A stretch of 64,000 bases of DNA from Phytoseiulus persimilis (lineage: Eukaryota > Arthropoda > Arachnida > Mesostigmata > Phytoseiidae), in the NCBI GenBank assembly GCA_037576195.1, contig CM075102.1, forward strand, positions 1,612,001-1,676,000. Direction: 5' to 3'. The position numbers were made by a program, and so were the translations under genes. Of this stretch, positions 23,901 through 33,994 are shown in pieces. Numbering within the stretch: position 1 is the first letter of the stretch; every line of letters starts with the position of its first letter. Under the pieces are notes generated by a model. It saw only the letters and a program-made list of their open reading frames with translations. It was not told the origin of the DNA and made no database searches.

Positions 23901-26900
23901 CAGTGAGCGAATCTCTGGCGAGGCCCCGGTCCCCCCGGAAGAGACGTCACGTGAGCTCCGTGAGTCCACAGCCCATAACTCGCGACTCCCAGCTTCCGTG
24001 TGAAGCGATCAAGATTCCTCACATACTTTGCACTAGCTGCGGCTGGGAATCGTAGAGCTTGGACTCGATTGTGTTTTGCTCACTTTTCGTTTCGCACAGA
24101 TTCGTTTTATTCGTGACTCAACTCCTTATCCCCTCGGCCCAGAGCTTTCCAACATAGAAACCAGCAACCTGAGATGATTCCAGAGTCGACAGGGCCCTTG
24201 ACTTGGAATCAATCGTCGCGATGAAAGACATTCCTGCGGGAGTCTTGCCGTGCCCCTTGGGGCTGAGAGTTCTTCTCGTTCGATGCAGTTTGGCCTTTCT
24301 AGCCGCCACGATCCGGAGGTCGAGGATTCGATCTCTTCCAGTTTCTGATCGGTGAAGATTCAGGATGCGGAACGGCTTCCTCCCGTCGGCAAACATCGGC
24401 ACGGTGTTAACGTGTGAGATTCTCTGAATTCCCACACCTCAGGGCTGGGTCCACTGCGGAGCGCAGCCTTCACAAGGAAGTCAGGCTGACCGAGCGCCGC
24501 GTCGACTTATTGTCGTCCGACCTCGCGTAGCTTGCCGCAGATCCGGAGCGAACATCGGCGAAGGTCCGAAACTCGGGCTCTGAGTTAGCAGAGTTCATAC
24601 TCGAAATTGCGATCGAGAACATATTGTTCGAATGTGAATATCAGAAGCACGAGACACTTCGGTTAAATAAGAAGCGCGGCCCCAAGCGTATTATAAACAT
24701 GTAGATAGTGGCTCGACGCCACCGGAACCGTATCGGAAAGCGATACGATGCTCATCACAGAAGCGGTAGAAAGACTACACCTACCAGTCGCTTGTTTTCC
24801 TTTTACGCTCATGTCGATGCTCCACGTGCCAGTTGTTCTGTTCCGAACATTTAATAACAGATCTAATTCAAACCACCCACGATAGACGGGTCCATCCAGA
24901 ATTTCCACTCCCACAGATACACAATTCTTATTTTCTCATGAGTTTCGGTCGATATCTGCGCGCACTGAAGTTTTAAGCAGCAGTCAATGGGAGGAAAACG
25001 TTTCGGTCGGCGGTGTCACTGCACGTCCGAAAGCCTCGACAGTCCGCGTTTCTCGGTTGTTGAAACCCAAGGACTGGTGTCGCTGATCCGCCCTGGGACC
25101 GAACGGGATTTCGGATTAGTTAGTGGTCGTAACTGGTTTTCATATTCGAGCGAGCTTCGCATCCTCCGTTCGCTGTATCCTCCGACCAAAGTTACGAACG
25201 GGAACGTGTTCGCCGTCGCGTATCTCCGCGAGAGGGGACTATCACTGAGTCATCGGGCGGGAGATAAGCGCGTCGCCGGAGGACGTCAAGAAGAGGTGCG
25301 GTTTTCTATGCGAAGTGAATAGATGCGCTTCTCTGGGGCTCTCAGGAGGGGAATCGCCCCGGTGAGCGAGCTGTGACAATCCCGCGAAAGGTTTGATTTT
25401 ATTCAGTTGGATTTCCGCACAGAAGAAGTTGAGCTTTTCATCCGAAAGGGAGTGGACGTGAACCGGAATATTGGGCGCGACGCTGATTTGGACGAATAAA
25501 TTTCAAGCTTGGCGCTCGCTCGTCATCTCCCTCTCGATGCATTCGATGACTCATGCCCTGGCGCTCTGCTCGTAGATGGCGCCAGCGGTGTCGTTCACGT
25601 CCACTAACGTAGCTCGCTCCCGACAAAGAATAACATCTCCCGTTACGGCGGAGTGTGCGAAGCGGCAGCCGAACTCCCCCGCGTGGGAAAGGAACAAGTT
25701 ACAGGACTCGTTGCCCAGACTCGAACTGGATGCACTTTCTTCATCGTTCGCTGTGCTCCGGCGCTTCGAGCAACGGGCGTGCGGGTGCCGAGGCGGGGGT
25801 CGTCCTCAAAGAATCTGAAATGAAAAATCCAGGACCCTCACCGCGAACGAGCGAGCGAGCTCGTCGCCAGAAAATAGCGGTCGTAGAGCGACTCGAGCGT
25901 GATATTGGCCACGCTACGCAGTTGGAGATTTGCACAACTCCGGCGGTTGCATCCTTTCGCTCAACCCGGCTGCGAGCGACCTGGACTCGTGACTCATCTG
26001 TCCTCATGAAGGCAAAGTTCATCCGGCGCGCTCGCAGGACCGACGAGATTTCGTTTCTTTTTTCTTTTTGGAGAGGCCGTTTCGGGGAATCATTCCAGAA
26101 ATGAACCGCGAGATATGGTTGGCACGCTGTTGATACATTTCCACGCCTGCAAAGCACTCCAAGCCGACCTCTGTCACATCTCGTCATCAAAACTACCTGG
26201 CCGAGTTGTGCCTGGGGACCTCGCTGAGAATAGTTCGATCGAACCCACCTCACTTGACTCGTAGCTCTTTGCGGTGAGCGGAACATCTGAAAGTCGGAAG
26301 CTCCGCGCCAGGACCGCGTCGAGGAGCTTCTCCGGCGACTCCGGGTGTCAACCGGTTCCGCTGGGAGCCTGCGCACCTCCATGTTGCGCATCCCGCGGCA
26401 ATTGGATCCCGCACGATTGGGTCCTGGCCGAGCAGGGCGGAATGAAATCAATCGGAATTGTTGGCCGTTTGATGTTCGCCGTCGGACTCGACAATGCTTG
26501 CCTCGGGTTCGGCGCTGCTCTTTTGCAAATGATGCAACAGTGTCGCAGGAGCCGAAACGGGAGCTGCTGCGACGCTGCCGCCATCGTCGACCGCGGGGCC
26601 ACGAGTATTTTCGTGTGTCTGTCGGCCGGATAAGAGCGTGTTTTCTAAATTCATCAGCCGCCCTTGCAAGGGCTCGAGTGCACTCGATACTCAGCGGTCT
26701 CTGTTTGTCCGCTCAACGGTGAAGAATTATCCAACTACGCCGTGAGGACAGTCAACTCTCAAGGTTAGCCACTGGTTTGTACTTGGCAGGATTCGTCTGT
26801 GTGCAGATCCTCTTCACGCCAGACGGTATTGTCGGCGGCGGCGACTCCTCCAATAAGCGCATCCGACTGCGCGAATTGTGAACTAGGAGTCCGCGGTCCA

Positions 26901-29543
26901 CCGGGTCGCAAGTATAGCGACAGCCGGGTCGAGTGGCGTTCATCGAGAGTCACGCGTTCATGTTCAGATGCTATTCATTCTTCGAACACAGCCGTTTACG
27001 GAAATCGCCGCCTCGGTCCGCAGGGTTTCGACCGGCTCGACTCGTTTGCCGAGTTTGGGGATGTTTTGGGCAAACAGAAACTTTTTCGTTCACTTGGGAC
27101 GCGCTCCTCCGGTTGGGTTCAGTTCCTCGGCTGTCGTCGTCAAGCCAATGACTAGCAGCTGCGAAAACTGTCGCGTGTTTCGAAACTGTCTCGGGGAATG
27201 GATGGTGGCGGAATCAACGGTTTCGAATCGAAGAAGAGCTATTCAGACTGGAGCTTTTGTCCCCGTTGCCTCTCCCGGTGAGCCGCAAGGTCTTTTCGGG
27301 AGCGAAAAATCTGCGTAGAGCGAACGTCGTCATTGAGGACAACGCGATTGTCCACTCGACTGGGAAATGCGCCGCACATTCCTTCTCAAATGGCTTCATG
27401 TTGGGAATGCTCGATGAGGAGCCCGATCTCCGACGCTTAGATCGCTTTCCCGCGGTCGATGGCGGCTCGTTCTGAGCACAGGTTGGCAAACTCGGCCGAA
27501 CCCCGCTCTGTCGGTTTAATCCAAGGTCGCCAGCCGTCGGTCCCGCCCCGTCGTCTACGCGTCCTCCAGGACTGGATCCTTTCTTGTTGCGTCGAAAGCA
27601 CTCTGCTCCCTAGGTCAGGGCATCCCTTTTCCGTCGTTTCCTTTCTCGTTACCAAACTCGCTGGAAGCGGCTGACCACGCTCGACTAAATTGGCATGCAT
27701 TTACGATTGAGCATGCGCCGCGCCGATGAAGCCTGTTTAGATGTCTGAATCTAAAGGACCGGGACAAGGCCAGGGGACAATACATTCCAAGGGCCGACGG
27801 CGCCCATTGAGGACTTTACGATTGCATTGTCGATGCCGCCGCTTCGTAACGGCCTTCGACGACGGGGGCCCAGGCGCGCGACGCTGACCAGGAGAGTCCT
27901 CCGGAAGAGTTCCAGCGAATTCTCCGAGCGAGGATTTTGCTTTCGTCCTTGGGAACTCGGCTGGGAGCTCGAATTACGAGACGGGAACGAGTTCGTCTCG
28001 CTTCGATGTCAACGAGTCGGCGTGTCAATCCGTGAATAGGCGGCTCGATGAACGCGGCGGCTGTCGCCCGTTTGGCGGCTCGTGTTCGAGTTCCACTCGG
28101 AGACTCCGCGAAACATTAACGGCGATTGGATTTAGAACGTTTCCGTACGATTAGCCAGCTAGCGAGAGGAGGCCTGCACTAAGCAAACGATTCAATTGAT
28201 CTGCCGAGAGCGAGGCGTCAGAGGAGACTACCTGCATCAAGTGGCGTAGTTCTCGCGTGCGATCGTCATGCGACGTTTCGCACAAGGCTTCCCCGCTCGA
28301 CGAGTCTGTCCGTCACAGCCCCCGTCGAGATCGGAAACATCCGCCGTTCCACATATGATCTGGGCAACGGAAACCGAAACCCGGGGAACACTGACTTGTT
28401 CGGAAGTCTCGATATCAGCGAAGACCTCGTTCCTGCATAGAGACGGAATACCAGAGGGAGGTTTAACCTTTGATGATACTATGCAAGAGCCCCGCCTCCT
28501 CAAGGGGCTATCCGTCGATCGGGCTTCGGTACGAAATGCGACGCTCGACGGCCACACCGTCGGCTTGAAGTGACAACGAGAATTACGTCACTTGTACTCA
28601 TATTAGCGGATGGAAAACAATCGGTGAGTCGTTCGTGACGTTTCGGGCTCTCCATCGTTCCGTGATCACGATTCTCTCGTTTGGTCGCGTGACCTCGGAC
28701 CGTCCAGCCGCTGTGATTCGCCGGAGATAGGATCTGAGCCGAACTTCTTCAGAGAGGAATGTTCCTCGGAGGAAGTGCACGCGGAACGTGCATAGCCGTG
28801 CATGGGCGGTCTGCCGGACCGAAATGTAGAACGACGCATTCGCGAAGGAGGCGCCCCTTCCCGACAGCCCACGTTTTGGTCACTTTTGTGAGCCGCCCGA
28901 CGGTTCCCCCCGCGCGATCCAGAAATGTCCTCCAGGGGGCTTCTCTGCAAAGGTCGACGCGTGATCGGACTCGGGCGAGTTCTCCGGCAACTAAATCGCT
29001 GACTTTTCTCTCATCGTTTATGGGAAGATAGGGGAAGGAGCTCAGATTGATCAAGATACGACGATGTGAGATCTCGTCTCATCATAGTGGAGTACAGCGT
29101 CCCTCTCTACTTCTAAAGGTGGAGGTCGGTCGGTCGGTCGTGTTCGGTCCGTCCGGGTCGCCCAGACGGCAATTTGGAGCGCCGGGCTCGGAGACGATGA
29201 CAACGTCGCGCGGCTCGTGATCGTGAAGCCAGTCGGTACGATTCGTCGTTTTCCCGGGAGCTTTTCGTGATCGTTTGGGACGTCGACGCAATGACATCAC
29301 GGGATCACGTGGCACTGAAACTCTCAACAAAAGCGACCGGCGGAACGGCGCGTCGTCGTGGAGATGCAGATGCCATGCTCACTTCACGGTGTTGTCCGCG
29401 ATCGCAGTCTCAGTTCATCGGTGCTAGTGCCAAGCGGAACATGTCATTTGTGCCAATCGTGAACACGCGTCTAAATGTGTACTCGGAGCGGCCTCGGCGA
29501 CACTCCACGACCGCGTCCCGAGCCACCTGGTCATCGAGCGCAG
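17908..29543. other. 11.6 kb without a recognisable gene
   Basis: I see no conserved protein segment, tRNA, rRNA or transposon here. The longest frame is a 236-codon minus-strand one at 25741-26451. It begins with TTG, is very arginine/serine-rich and overlaps frames on the other strand, so I regard it as chance. Short simple-sequence patches occur, for example the CCGGCCGGCCGTCCGTCCGG patch near 18570 and a CGACCGACCGACC run near 19890. This may be intergenic DNA or a large intron. Confidence 0.3.
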
Positions 29544-29968
29544 ATGCCACAGCTTATCCGCGTCGCCCTCGAAGAAACTCGGGAGCTCACCCGTGTCGTC
29601 GCTCCTGAATTCCCTCCTGAAGCGGAAACCGAAGAACCAGGAGCGCGACTCCCAGGACGAGGACCTCAGCAGCCCGCCGGCGCCGATCCCGGGTGTGGAG
29701 CGGTCGAAGAACATCGACATTCCGCGACCGATTCTGAAAGTGCCCAATCCCCACAACGGATCCCAACAGTCGACCTACGAAAGTGATGAGTCCGTAGAAG
29801 AAACCGAGGCGTCCCCACAGAGTGACGGCCGTTCGCCGAGGCTGAGGTCGGGTCTCGATCAACGAGGTTGTTGAAGTGCTGCGCATGGAGGACAACACCA
29901 AGTTCCATGATGGCTCTCGTCGACCAGCCGGATGGTTTGCCGCTCGTTCCCACATAACAGCGGTCTGA
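29544..29968 (+). CDS. 3' coding end of an unrecognised plus-strand gene (partial)
   Basis: From about 29544 (a CAG acceptor-like site at 29541-29543) a plus-strand frame with C/G-ending codons runs through serine-, proline- and lysine-rich sequence: CHSLSASPSKKLGSSPVSSL, then LLKRKPKNQ and NIDIPRPILKVPNP, then an acidic YESDESVEE tail. Read straight through, it stops at 29872-29874. If a 64-nt intron (GT 29783, AG 29845-29846) is removed, the frame continues as SRVSINEVVEVLRMEDNTKF and ends at a TGA at 29966-29968. A poly(A) signal follows at 30127. Composition suggests an intrinsically disordered protein tail. I do not recognise the family and could not find its upstream exons, so this is a partial gene. 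The 5' boundary and the small intron are inference. Confidence 0.45.
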
Positions 29969-30126
29969 AGCCGTAAATCTAGTCTGTGATCACATTTACG
30001 TTACGTCTGCTGGCGGAACTGCCACCCAACATGCCGGGAGGGCGAGCTCAGTGACGACGAACTCGTCGAGCGCGTTGTCTGCAACTAAATCAAGCTGTTC
30101 GGCTATATTTATATCGTCCTACATGC

Positions 30127-30132
30127 AATAAA
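30127..30132 (+). terminator. AATAAA polyadenylation signal
   Basis: The canonical hexamer lies about 160 bp after the TGA at 29966-29968. It supports a plus-strand transcript ending just downstream. Confidence 0.55.
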
Positions 30133-33100
30133 AAACTGTGCGACTATCACACGAAAACTATTTCGCTTTGTCGTTCCTCTCCGTTGGACCTTCTCGATGC
30201 AGCTCCAAAAGCACGCTCCCGGGCGACTCTTAGATGCACAACGCTGTTGCGCGGGAACGTGCGGCGCAGAGCTTAATTAGACTAATGAACTCAGCGACGC
30301 GCGGGTCGACGGAAAGCCGAGAAAGATATCGCGAGAGGAGACGGACGCGATGTTGTTGGAGGCATTCCTCAACGTGGCTCAGCTTCCATCATACTCGGTG
30401 GAGGCCCGTTCGAGCATCGTGGTAAGCCCAATAACGAGCTCGCGTGGGTCGGAGAGTCGCGTTGCGTCAACTCGTTCGAATCACAATCGGTCCCCGTCGG
30501 TTGCTCGTCGATGGCTTCTCGTCGCGTTCGAGCGATGCGGCTCGGTGGGAAAAGTTCGCGGCGTTCCCGTTACTCCCCTCCCGTCGACTTCTTGGCGTCG
30601 ATATGAATGACTCGAGAAAACACCACGCCACGAGAACAAGCTGCAAGTGGAATTCACGAGACAGCGGACCGAAGCAGGATTCGAACCTCGGGGGACGGTC
30701 TTGGCCCCGCGCTCCGGATGGACAAATGGGGAGGGCGGTTCGACCCGAAGCGATGATTCCACAGAGAGACGGAGGGACCTAATTCGGGCCAGCCAGCCAG
30801 CCAGCCCTCCATCCGTCCGAAGTGAATAAGAGCGTCTGAGCTGAGCGGGGGGGCTCACGGCATCGATTCCTCGCCCAGGTGGTTGGCCGCGCCGTCGACT
30901 TGCTTTCGGAGCTCCTCTACGACCCGCTGAGTAATTTCAGCACAAGCAGCCGCAACAAACAGCGGCCGGAACTCCAGGTCGGGGGATTTTCATCTCCCGC
31001 GCGGTTATTGCAGTCCAGTTCGAAATCCTTGCGTGGAAAATGAGAAATCAATCAGAAAACAGGGTGGAGGGCTCACGTAGCCGGGGCGTTTTCCGTTGGA
31101 ATCGCTGCTCATTCATGGTCATGGTTTTGAGAAATCCACTCGTCCGATTCTGGTGAAGTGGAAGCCCATTTGGAGAGTTCTTCTTTCGAAACTCGACAAG
31201 CGTTCGAGTATTTCCTACGAGGCGCATCAATGCGGACGTTAGAGCTTCCTGCGTTTCGATCACGGGGAAGTCAGCGGTGCCCGCTCAAGGTGTCGTACAT
31301 TCCAGTCAGTCGGACTCTTTCATGGCCGAGCATCATCTTAGTCATATACACATCCGCAATGGAATGATTGCGCTGCAAAGACGTCCGCTCACAATAATCT
31401 CCGCAATAGCTCCGATAGAAGTTCAGTCTCCCCGGTAATCAGGATTAGAATGATGGTTGAACGGAAGGTATTGAAGCCAACGTTCCCGTTTCAGGTGCAT
31501 TTCACATGGATGCCGTGGTTCGGCCTGGCTCAATGATCGGTTCCTCACAGTTCTCTTCGGTTTTGTCTCGGATCAAAATGGTAAGCGTTCCTTTTCTAGA
31601 ACCGGCAACGCTCGGGAATCGAAATAAACTTGAAACGTACAAGACTGGCGCCGCCGATGATGAGTCGGCGAATATGGGGCAAACCACGTAGCGATTCCCG
31701 AAGAAATCCGTGAGGAATAAAACGGCCCGACAAAGAAATTGATGCTAAGCTAAGAATGAGTTACCTCGGTTGGGCACAGTCGAGGTCGTGGACTCCGAAT
31801 CCGTCAACGGTTTCTTCGTTTTCGCTCCGTTTCCCCGATGCATCGATTTTTCGGTTTTTTTCCGCCTGCTTGTCGCTCCAGGGTCAGCTCAATCCACGAA
31901 AATTCGGGAGCATGTGGATCGATGACAGTACTATTCGAGGAAATTATTCTCATGTCATTCGGAGCGACAGTTTCTGAGCTAGAAGAGTTCAACGGTCAGG
32001 TAACGCGGCTCACGAACGGCGACTGTGAATCTCTCGTCCGGTGACTAGGCTTCCGGATCACACGAAATGTTTTACCGGGGAGAATCCTGTCATTAGTTCA
32101 CATGCTCTCGAATAGCCGTGGATCCGATGCATTCTGGATCCAGATGAAAAATCACAGAAATCTGAAAAATTGATCCAACAGAATATTCAGAGCAAATTCC
32201 GACTCAATGGCTCAGCAGATTTGGAATTCAAGGCTCCGACTTAGGTCACAGCTCCCTTATTACGTTTTGACTATCGGGCTGCGTGGCGGGAGTGGAAGGT
32301 TGTCAGTCGATCCACATTTTCTATCTACCCGTGTGAGTGGATAATACTTAGTTGACTTAGGCATCGGGCGGGATCAATATTCGGGAGCTAATAATCGACT
32401 TCCCGAGAATACATCCGTTGAATCGCTCCTCGAAAGGAGAACGCCAACAACACCCTGCCTGCCCCAACTCCATCCCACCAGTGACCCATGTCGGCTGAAC
32501 TATTGGTTCAAGTCTCGAGAGGGAACCATCGTTTGGGCTCTGAGGGCGAACGACGTCCTGCGTGCATCCCCCGATCCCGGAATGTTGGAGCGCGAGCGGG
32601 ACCGTTGAACACTCCCAGCTCGGACCTCGGAGACGGGAAGCGTCATCTCCGTTGACGTGAACAAAACTTTGAATGAGGAACGAGCGATTGAAATCCAAAA
32701 GGGCCTCGCTCGAGTCTCAGGGCCAAGCTTCACTCTCTCTCTCATGATTGCTTTCATTCAAACTTTCTCCCGACGCCTGGGAAATCGAGATGTCGTCGGG
32801 AAAATGTTCCGGGCTGTCACTTTCGCTCTACAGTCCGAGAATTGACTTCTCCCCCGGCTCGCGACTGCTTGGAACAGTTTGAAGAGGGGCACGTCATGTT
32901 CAGCTAGTGTTTCATGCCCTGGTTGTCCTCCTCCTCCTCCGAGCAGGAGATGGGGCAAGCCTGCGGATCTTCGTTTGAAGGGAGAGAATCGAGTTGACTT
33001 CTCGGCCGTGTTGGATTCCGGTCAGAAGCAACGACTGGAACTGTCTTACTGTCCAACTAATTTCCTCCTTTCACGCAGCAGAGCAGACACTGCAGACTGC

Positions 33101-33600
33101 TGCTCGACGATGGGATCGACGCTGTCCGGTGAAAATTCGGGACTCCTAATCGGAGGAGACATGGCTTCCGCTGGAGCCGACTGCGCATGGACAGTCATAT
33201 CCAGACGATTACAGAGGCGATGCTCTCGAAATCGCCGGCGTTGCCTGCTGCGTCACTCGATTGCTCTCCGATGAGTGTCACTGGGTCGCCATCGAACGCC
33301 ATCGAGAATGCGTGTCACATCTAGTCGCACTTGTTTTAATCACCATGGCCACAACCATCCAGGATCCGGCTGCGACGGCACTATCTAGCGGCGGAGGCGC
33401 CATTGGTGGTCCGAACGAGCGACGACAGTTGTCAAAATGATCCAGCATGCTGCATCCCCTCCGCGCGAGGCGAACAGAACCATTTCCCGCTTTCATCACG
33501 AGATCCATGTAGTCTGCATACATTCAGTGACGCCAGGATACTCGCTACTTGCAGTGAGACATCTAAATAGATCGCGCTTCATGAATATATTCTTCATCAG
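30133..33600. other. No confident gene; weak splice-bounded exon candidates
   Basis: A plus-strand segment at 31498-31580 is flanked by a good acceptor (CGTTCCCGTTTCAG) and a donor (GTAAGC). It can be joined in phase 0 to 31882 onward, which has a strong polypyrimidine acceptor and reads GQLNPRKFGSMWIDDSTIRG before a stop. A minus-strand frame at 31074-31260 ends at a donor-like GTGAGC. None of these matches a family I know, so I list them as unproven. Perfect B-box-like sequence near 30680 is not a tRNA (see rejected list). Confidence 0.2.
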
Positions 33601-33718
33601 GATGGCGATTCAGATTCGGAACGAGTCGTGACATCGCTCGTCGACGGGCCCGCTGCGCTGCTGCGTTACGAGGAGGACGAAGACGGCGACGAAGAGGACG
33701 ACACAGAGGATGAATACG
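33601..33718 (+). CDS. Orphan internal exon encoding an acidic stretch (partial gene)
   Basis: The segment is bounded by a pyrimidine-rich acceptor (TTCTTCATCAG ending at 33600) and a perfect GTGAGT donor at 33719. It is open in one frame (phase 0 in, phase 1 out) and reads DGDSDSERVVTSLVDGPAAL and then a highly acidic block YEEDEDGDEEDDTEDEYG. Acidic tails of this type occur in many nuclear regulatory proteins, so no family can be named. I could not find the preceding or following exon. It lies only about 135 bp from the poly(A) signal of the opposing PPM1L-like gene, so the two transcripts would converge or overlap. An open frame with both splice borders is decent but not decisive evidence. 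Confidence 0.4.
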
Positions 33719-33854
33719 GTGAGTGGATTTCCGTGTCCTCCTCTTTATTCTCCCAAGGCCACCGCGACGAGTGCCGAGTTTCCTGGAATCGTGTCTTCAA
33801 TCCTGCTCACGTCGATCATGAAAATACACTTGGGGTAAACCAAAATAGCTAGCG

Positions 33855-33860
33855 TTTATT
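33855..33860 (-). terminator. Polyadenylation signal of the PPM1L-like gene
   Basis: TTTATT on the plus strand is AATAAA on the minus strand, about 135 nt past the TAG stop at 33995-33997. This would give a short 3' UTR. Confidence 0.65.
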
Positions 33861-33994
33861 ATGTAAAGTGTGTACAGGGCTGCAGTTGGACGTAAAGTAT
33901 GTTTTGAGCGGAGTCGCGGCCTGTCGGAGCTTGTGCAGAGTTCGTTGATTGAACTTGGAAACGTTCGAATCGTTGTTGTCTCATCGATGCTGTG

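Noticed and set aside
25741-26451. 236-codon minus-strand frame
   Set aside because: Begins with TTG, extreme Arg/Ser content, overlapped by equally open frames on the plus strand; best explained by chance at this base composition.
30661-30760. Perfect B-box-like GGTTCGAATCC on the minus strand (plus 30677-30687), suggesting a tRNA gene
   Set aside because: The T stem pairs only three of five bases, no acceptor strand partner (GACCGAA) or A box is found at tRNA distance upstream, and no anticodon stem forms.
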